From NCBI GenBank assembly GCA_946481495.1, contig CAMLNW010000101.1, positions 1 through 9,089 of the forward strand: a stretch of 9,089 nt of DNA. Direction: 5' to 3'. The position numbers and the translations under genes were made by a program. The notes under the pieces were generated by a model. The model was not told the origin of the DNA, did no database searches, and saw only the letters and a list, made by a program, of their open reading frames with translations. How positions within the stretch are numbered: position 1 is the stretch's first letter; each line of letters opens with the position of its first letter. Source of the stretch: an uncultured Actinomycetes bacterium. GTDB lineage: Bacteria > Actinomycetota > Thermoleophilia > Solirubrobacterales > Thermoleophilaceae. Of the stretch, positions 5,845 through 9,089 are shown piece after piece.

Positions 5845-6759
5845 ATGGCGATTCAGAAGACTTCGTTCGGCCGCGACACCGGGCTCCAGATCCGAATGCT
5901 GGGAACGATGTTCCTGCTCGGCCTGCTCTACGTGGCCTTCGTCGGCGTGCTGTTCACTGCCGGCGCCAGCGCGATCATGATGGTCGTCGCCGTCGGCGCG
6001 CTGACGCTCGCCCAGCTCTTCCTCTCCGACAAGCTCGCGCTTGCGTCGATGGGCGCCAAGGAGGTCTCGCCCGAGGAGGCCCCGGGACTGCACGCGATGA
6101 TCGAGCGGCTCTGCATCCAGGCCGACCTGCCGAAGCCGAAGATCGCCGTCGCCGACACCGACGTCCCGAACGCCTTTGCGATGGGACGCTCGCAGAAGAG
6201 CGCGACGGTCTGCGCCACCACGGGGATCATGAACCGGCTCTCGCCCGCCGAGCTCGAGGGCGTGATGGCGCACGAGCTGACCCACGTCAAGAACCGCGAC
6301 GTGATGATCATGACGATCGTCAGCTTCTTCGCTTCGGTCGCGTCGATGATCCTCCAGTTCGCCTTCTTCTTCGGCGGCGACGACGATGAGGGCGGCGCTC
6401 CGGTGCTGCTGATCATGGCCGTCTCGTTCGCCGTCTACGCGATCTCGTTCTTCCTGATGCTCGCGCTGTCGCGCTACCGCGAGTTCTCGGCCGACCGTGG
6501 CGCGGCACTGATCACCGGCCGGCCGAGCGCGCTCAGCTCGGCGCTGATGAAGATCTCCGGCGCGATGGACTCGATCCCCTCCCAGGACCTGCGCAAGGCC
6601 GAGGAGTTGAACGCCTTCTTCATCATCCCGGCGCGCGCCAAGGGCAGCCTCAAGAGCCTGTTCGCCACGCATCCGCCGATGGAGAAGCGGATCGAGGCGC
6701 TCAACAAGCTCGAGGCGCAGCTCCAGGCCGCCGGCTCGTCGGCTTCGCTCGCCGCCTAG
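5845..6759 (+). CDS. htpX: HtpX-type membrane zinc metalloprotease (M48)
   Basis: Membrane-bound protease that degrades misfolded or damaged membrane proteins, often part of envelope or heat stress responses. The 304-residue protein has hydrophobic segments at about 19–39 and 42–60, then the M48 domain. The zinc site is HELTH (143–147, ligands H143 and H147, catalytic E144), with the third ligand E213 in EFSAD (213–217). Two further membrane segments (about 154–176 and 186–208) sit between these, as in HtpX. FATHPPMEKRIEAL (273–286) is the usual C-terminal marker. Length and order match the family. The ATG at 5845 follows a -10-like box and an inverted repeat. The pspAB gene starts three bases after the stop, so the two are almost certainly one transcript and probably act together in membrane stress. 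Confidence 0.95.
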   Translation: MAIQKTSFGRDTGLQIRMLGTMFLLGLLYVAFVGVLFTAGASAIMMVVAVGALTLAQLFLSDKLALASMGAKEVSPEEAPGLHAMIERLCIQADLPKPKIAVADTDVPNAFAMGRSQKSATVCATTGIMNRLSPAELEGVMAHELTHVKNRDVMIMTIVSFFASVASMILQFAFFFGGDDDEGGAPVLLIMAVSFAVYAISFFLMLALSRYREFSADRGAALITGRPSALSSALMKISGAMDSIPSQDLRKAEELNAFFIIPARAKGSLKSLFATHPPMEKRIEALNKLEAQLQAAGSSASLAA

Positions 6760-6762
6760 CGC

Positions 6763-7335
6763 GTGGGCTTCCTCGACTCGATACTGGGGGGCAAGAAGAA
6801 GCTGGCCGGGGTCGCACCCGACCGTCTGTTCGCGATGTCGACGGCGTACATCACGCTCGAGACCGCGCTCGACATCAAGAGCGCCGGCGCCGCCGGGATC
6901 GTCTTCCAGCCGCTCGCTACCGGTGACTTCGCCAACATCTTGAAGGACGCCGAGGAACTGCTGCGCGGCACCGCCGAGGAGCAGGAGTCGAAGCTCGAGA
7001 CCGCCGACGACGAGTTCGGCTACCGCTGGCTCGTCCTGCGCGACCCGGACTTCGAGGACCTCGTCGTCTCGCTCAACACGATCTCGACCGAGCTCCAGGC
7101 CGGCGGCTACGGCGACCGCCTGCTCGCCGCCGTCTTCGCCTTCGAGGAGCAGGGCAAGCGGCTCTACCTGATCTACAACTTCAAGCGCGGCTCCTTCTAC
7201 CCCTTCGTTCCCGCCCCCGGCCAGCAGCAGCGTGACAACGAGCGCGAGATGCGCCTCAAGGCCCAGATCGGCAACGAGGTCCCGATCGAGCCCGAGCTGA
7301 CCCGCTGGTTCCCGCTCTGGGAGATACCGCTCTAG
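6763..7335 (+). CDS. pspAB: PspA-associated protein PspAB
   Basis: A 190-residue protein of the PspAB family, known from actinobacteria and archaea as a partner in PspA-type membrane stress modules and often next to htpX. Its biochemical role is not established. The N-terminus MGFLDSILGGKKK is short and amphipathic with a basic cluster, so it could touch the membrane; there is no signal peptide or membrane segment. The body is soluble and mixed α/β: PDRLFAMSTAYITLETALDI (19–38), a charged helix DAEELLRGTAEEQESKLETA (62–81), the strand-rich RWLVLRDPDFEDLVVSLNTI (88–107), and GKRLYLIYNFKRGSFYPFVP (131–150). It ends with an arginine/tryptophan-rich tail (ELTRWFPLWEIPL). The start is GTG at 6763, three bases after the htpX stop. 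No pspA or pspAA is present in the window. I name the family from recalled similarity of the N-terminus and the htpX neighbour, so somewhat below certainty. Confidence 0.78.
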   Translation: MGFLDSILGGKKKLAGVAPDRLFAMSTAYITLETALDIKSAGAAGIVFQPLATGDFANILKDAEELLRGTAEEQESKLETADDEFGYRWLVLRDPDFEDLVVSLNTISTELQAGGYGDRLLAAVFAFEEQGKRLYLIYNFKRGSFYPFVPAPGQQQRDNEREMRLKAQIGNEVPIEPELTRWFPLWEIPL

Positions 7336-7342
7336 CCGTCGA

Positions 7343-7723
7343 TCACCAGACGACTTCGAGCTCGTAGTCGGTCATCTGTAAGTCGGCACTCACGAGCACG
7401 TGGTCTTCGAGCGTCGCTTGAGCGACCAGCAGCCGGTCGAAGGGGTCGCGGTGATGCCAGGGCAAGTGTTCGACGCCCTCGGCGTGCCGCGAGGTGACCG
7501 GCATCGGATCGAAATCGAGCCGCGTCAGCGCCTGAGCCCATCCACTATCGATCTGGAGCTTCCCCAGCGAGCGCTTGATCGCGATCTCCCAGACGCTCAC
7601 CGCGCTCAGGGATATGGAATTGCGCTCGTCCGTCAGCGCACTTTGCGCCTCGGCGGAGACCGAATCGCGCTCGCCGAGCAGCAGCCATACGACTACGTTG
7701 GTGTCCAGCAGCAATCGCTTCAC
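7343..7723 (-). CDS. vapC: PIN-domain toxin ribonuclease, VapC-like
   Basis: Type II toxin expected to cleave RNA (tRNA or rRNA in studied VapCs) in the cytoplasm when its antitoxin is lost. The 126 residues form one PIN domain with the acidic metal-binding residues in place: D7 in LLLDTNVVVW (4–13), E46 in SVWEIAIKRSLGKL (43–56), D93 and D96 in HRDPFDRLLVAQA (91–103), and D114 in SADLQMTDY (112–120). The WEIAIKRSLGKL and HRDPFDR forms are typical of the PIN subgroup annotated as PilT/Sll0205-like, which pairs with Phd/YefM antitoxins. The start is GTG at 7723–7721, overlapping the antitoxin stop by four bases, so toxin translation is coupled to the antitoxin. The stop lies seven bases from the converging pspAB stop. 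All catalytic residues are intact. Confidence 0.93.
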   Translation of the reverse strand: MKRLLLDTNVVVWLLLGERDSVSAEAQSALTDERNSISLSAVSVWEIAIKRSLGKLQIDSGWAQALTRLDFDPMPVTSRHAEGVEHLPWHHRDPFDRLLVAQATLEDHVLVSADLQMTDYELEVVW

Positions 7724-7938
7724 GCGTAATGCTCGAAGCCCTCGGGCAGGTCGTCGAACTCAGGGCCGATCGATCCCTTCAAATCTCCCCAGATCTGTCG
7801 CTGCCCAGGCTTTGCCGGCGCCCTGACGAGAATCGCAACGGGCTCACGTCCGCGACGGATCGTCACCGACTCCCCGGCCTCGACACGACGCAGCAGGCGC
7901 GATAGCTGTGTCTTTGCCTCTTGAACTGTGACTTCCAT
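7720..7938 (-). CDS. vapB: Phd/YefM-family antitoxin of the VapC pair
   Basis: Neutralises the PIN toxin and probably represses its own promoter. The 72-residue protein begins MEVTVQEAKTQLSRLLRRVE (1–20), then AGESVTIRRGREPVAILVRA (21–40). This is the standard Phd/YefM DNA-binding fold: an N-terminal strand, a helix with AKTQLSRLL, and the strand pair VTIRRGREPVAIL. The acidic C-terminus (FDDLPEGFEHYA, 61–72) would wrap the toxin. The reading frame stays open upstream to 8070, but similarity begins exactly at the ATG at 7938–7936. A -10-like box six bases upstream fits a leaderless start there. The symbol is given by partner; the fold is Phd/YefM, not the AbrB or ribbon-helix-helix type of classic VapB. 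Confidence 0.9.
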   Translation of the reverse strand: MEVTVQEAKTQLSRLLRRVEAGESVTIRRGREPVAILVRAPAKPGQRQIWGDLKGSIGPEFDDLPEGFEHYA

Positions 7939-7944
7939 ACGAGA

Positions 7945-7950
7945 AGCATA
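7945..7950 (-). promoter_or_regulatory. Candidate -10 box of the toxin–antitoxin operon (leaderless)
   Basis: TATGCT on the minus strand ends six bases before the antitoxin ATG at 7938, placing the predicted transcription start on the start codon. It is identical to the hexamer before htpX. No -35 match is clear; the expected -35 position falls inside the ACC..GGT repeat array. Confidence 0.4.
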
Positions 7951-7952
7951 CC

Positions 7953-7978
7953 ACCATGGTCGACCAGGTTGACCTGGT
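7953..7978. promoter_or_regulatory. ACC..GGT repeat array, operator candidate in a divergent promoter
   Basis: Three similar units follow one another: ACCATGGT (7953–7960, itself a palindrome), ACCAGGT (7963–7969) and ACCTGGT (7972–7978). The last two form a perfect 16-base palindrome with 7-base arms and a 2-base centre. Unit spacing is 10 and 9 bases, about one helical turn, so repeated protein dimers could bind one face of the DNA. The array fills the space between the two opposed -10-like boxes. Phd/YefM antitoxins autoregulate by binding palindromes at their promoters, so the antitoxin is the natural candidate binder. Confidence 0.5.
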
Positions 7979-7979
7979 T

Positions 7980-7985
7980 TACTAT
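7980..7985 (+). promoter_or_regulatory. Candidate -10 box of the deaminase gene (leaderless)
   Basis: TACTAT matches TATAAT at 4 of 6 bases including TA...T, and ends six bases before the ATG at 7992. This decides the start: the in-frame ATG at 7956 would lie upstream of this promoter and inside the operator array. There is no Shine-Dalgarno sequence before 7992. Confidence 0.4.
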
Positions 7986-7991
7986 CTCCCA

Positions 7992-8975
7992 ATGAGTTAC
8001 CCGAAGATCGAGCTGCACGTCCATTTGGAGGGGGCCGTGTCGCCGGAGGCGCTGATCGCCGCGGCGGCACGCAACGGCTGGGAGCTGCCGGTCTCTACTC
8101 CCGAGGCGCTCGCGGAGTTCATGCGCTTCCGCGACTTCGATCACTTCATGAAGGCTTGGTTCGCCACGACTCCGGCGCTGTCAACCGAGCAGGACTACCG
8201 CGAGCTCGTCGTCGACTACGCCCGCCGCGCCGCCGCCCAGGGCGCCGTCTACATAGAGGCGATCTTCTCTCCCACCGACAAGATCGCCCAGGGCGTATCG
8301 CTCGACACCTGCTTCGAGGGCTTCTGCGACGGCGTCGCGCAGGCGCGCGAGGATGTCGGAATCGAGATTCGCCTGACGCCCGACATAACGCGCGGGCTCT
8401 GCGACCGCGACACCGCCAAGCGCACCGCTGAGTACGCCGTCCGCTATCGCGACCGCGGCATCGTCGGCCTCGGCCTCGGCGGCCCCGAGGACGGCAACCC
8501 GCCCGAGCCCTACGCCGAGGCGTTCGCTATCGCCCGCGACGGCGGCATCGCCTCCGTCCCCCACGCCGGCGAGACCGCGGGACCGGAGTCGATCCGCGGC
8601 GCCCTCGAAGCGCTGGGCGCCGACCGCATCCGCCACGGCGTCCGTGCCGTCGACGACCCCAACCTGCTCGAGGAGCTAGCCGAACGCCAGATCGTCTGCG
8701 ACGTCTGCGTCCTCTCCAACGTCCGCCTCGGCGTCACCCCCTCAATCGAGCAGCACCCACTCCCCACCATGCTCGCCGCCGGCATCCCCTGCACCGTCAA
8801 CACCGACGACCCAACCTTCTTCAGCTGCGACCTCGACTCCGAGCACACAGCCGCCCGCTCCCTCGGCGCCGACCCCCGCACCACCTTCGAAGCCGGCATC
8901 ACCGGCGCCCTCTGCGATCAGGACACCAAGTCCCATCTCCGCGCCATCCTCGCCGAGCACGACTGGGACAGCTAG
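7992..8975 (+). CDS. add: Adenosine deaminase family protein
   Basis: Zinc-dependent purine aminohydrolase; the simplest role is adenosine to inosine in purine salvage. Read from ATG 7992, the 327 residues start MSYPKIELHVHLEG, as the family does. The metal and catalytic residues are complete: H9 and H11 (ELHVHLEG), H191 and E194 (VPHAGET), H215 (IRHGVRA), and D272/D273 (NTDDP). IEAIFSP (88–94) and GLGLGGPE (159–166) are further family blocks. FRDFDHFMKAW (46–56) and CVLSNVRLG (239–247, in place of the usual CPTSN) resemble bacterial relatives that deaminate other 6-aminopurine compounds, including aminodeoxyfutalosine of the alternative menaquinone route, so the exact substrate is open. A start at 7956 would add 12 residues with no family match. 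It converges on an acyl-CoA dehydrogenase gene 10 bases away, and diverges from the toxin–antitoxin genes across a shared promoter. Confidence 0.88.
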   Translation: MSYPKIELHVHLEGAVSPEALIAAAARNGWELPVSTPEALAEFMRFRDFDHFMKAWFATTPALSTEQDYRELVVDYARRAAAQGAVYIEAIFSPTDKIAQGVSLDTCFEGFCDGVAQAREDVGIEIRLTPDITRGLCDRDTAKRTAEYAVRYRDRGIVGLGLGGPEDGNPPEPYAEAFAIARDGGIASVPHAGETAGPESIRGALEALGADRIRHGVRAVDDPNLLEELAERQIVCDVCVLSNVRLGVTPSIEQHPLPTMLAAGIPCTVNTDDPTFFSCDLDSEHTAARSLGADPRTTFEAGITGALCDQDTKSHLRAILAEHDWDS

Positions 8976-8985
8976 CGGTTTCGAC

Positions 8986-9089
8986 TTACCCCGACCACTT
9001 GCCCTTGCCGTACTGAGCTAGCTCCAGGCGGGCGATGACGCCGCGGTGGACCTCGTCGGGGCCATCGGCGAGGCGGAGGGCCCGGGCGA
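8986..9089 (-). CDS. Acyl-CoA dehydrogenase, C-terminal end only
   Basis: Only the last 33 residues and the TAA stop (8988–8986) are inside the window; the gene runs off the right edge. The visible text, ARALRLADGPDEVHRGVIAR followed by LELAQYGKGKWSG, is the conserved C-terminal helix of FAD-dependent acyl-CoA dehydrogenases. ADGPDEVHR holds the loop near the flavin and subunit interface, and the following IARLEL helix ends the fold. The DGPDEVH form is most common in the ACAD10/11-like branch (from memory). It would oxidise an acyl-CoA thioester at the α,β-carbons; the substrate cannot be judged from this piece. Confidence 0.8.
   Translation of the reverse strand, partial: ARALRLADGPDEVHRGVIARLELAQYGKGKWSG

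Noticed and set aside
4685..5980. A 431-codon plus-strand open frame opposite the M23 peptidase gene
   Set aside because: It runs antisense to a gene with complete M23 motifs and extends into htpX. Its translation is low-complexity with no recognisable domain. Long antisense frames are expected in DNA this rich in GC.
5830..6672. A 280-codon minus-strand open frame opposite htpX
   Set aside because: htpX is unambiguous on the plus strand. The antisense protein is a charged low-complexity product with no motif, and no promoter or ribosome site points to it.
7969..7974. TTGACC as a -35 box for the deaminase gene
   Set aside because: It is only five bases from the -10 candidate at 7980, far from the usual 16–18, and is explained as part of the 16-base palindrome.
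7956..7991. Upstream ATG at 7956 as the deaminase start
   Set aside because: The 12 added residues match nothing in the family, and the codons fall inside the ACC..GGT array. The -10-like box at 7980–7985 places transcription start at 7992.
7939..8070. N-terminal extension of the antitoxin to 8070
   Set aside because: It would overlap the divergent promoter and the start of the deaminase gene. The Phd/YefM fold begins exactly at the ATG at 7938.
1..9089. tRNA, rRNA, CRISPR array, insertion sequence or prophage genes
   Set aside because: No cloverleaf-like segment, spaced repeat array, transposase motif or phage protein is visible; nearly every base is assigned to recognised chromosomal genes or short intergenic gaps.

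Overview
The window comes from a very GC-rich genome (about 70% by eye) and is tightly packed with genes. The Phd/YefM–PIN toxin pair, the HtpX–PspAB pair and first genes that appear to be transcribed without leaders suggest a high-GC actinobacterium. A deep lineage such as Thermoleophilia is plausible. This is inference from gene content and composition; there is no rRNA or other phylogenetic marker here. Both ends of the window cut through genes.

Layout: (1) 1–1088, minus strand: lysA, diaminopimelate decarboxylase, with its C-terminus lost at the left edge. (2) 1089–1185: divergent control region with a perfect 19-bp palindrome (1155–1173) of Zur/Fur type. (3) 1186–3736, plus strand: three overlapping genes (permease, ATPase, permease) of a zinc/manganese-type ABC importer. 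There is no substrate-binding protein gene beside them. (4) 3755–5695, minus strand: an envelope pair, a secreted coiled-coil M23 peptidase followed by lgt, convergent with the transporter. (5) 5696–5844: divergent control region with an 11-bp-arm inverted repeat just before htpX. (6) 5845–7335, plus strand: htpX and pspAB, a membrane-stress pair with no pspA in view. (7) 7343–7938, minus strand: a VapB/Phd antitoxin and a VapC PIN toxin overlapping by 4 bases, in sequence of somewhat lower GC. (8) 7939–7991: a 53-base divergent promoter with three ACC..GGT repeats between two -10-like boxes. (9) 7992–8975, plus strand: an adenosine-deaminase family enzyme. (10) 8986–9089, minus strand: the last 33 residues of an acyl-CoA dehydrogenase.

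How the parts fit: most of the window serves the cell envelope. LysA consumes meso-diaminopimelate, the peptidoglycan cross-linker. The M23 protein probably cuts peptidoglycan, Lgt lipidates lipoproteins, and HtpX with PspAB watches over the membrane. Zinc is a second thread: a probably Zur-controlled importer sits near three predicted zinc enzymes (M23, HtpX, deaminase).

I saw no rRNA, tRNA, CRISPR array or insertion sequence, and no gene-free stretch over 300 bases (the longest is 5696–5844). I found no clear undescribed system. The best leads are the htpX–pspAB unit with its inverted repeat, the palindrome-controlled importer, the repeat array shared by the toxin–antitoxin and deaminase promoters, and the recurrent leaderless promoter layout.
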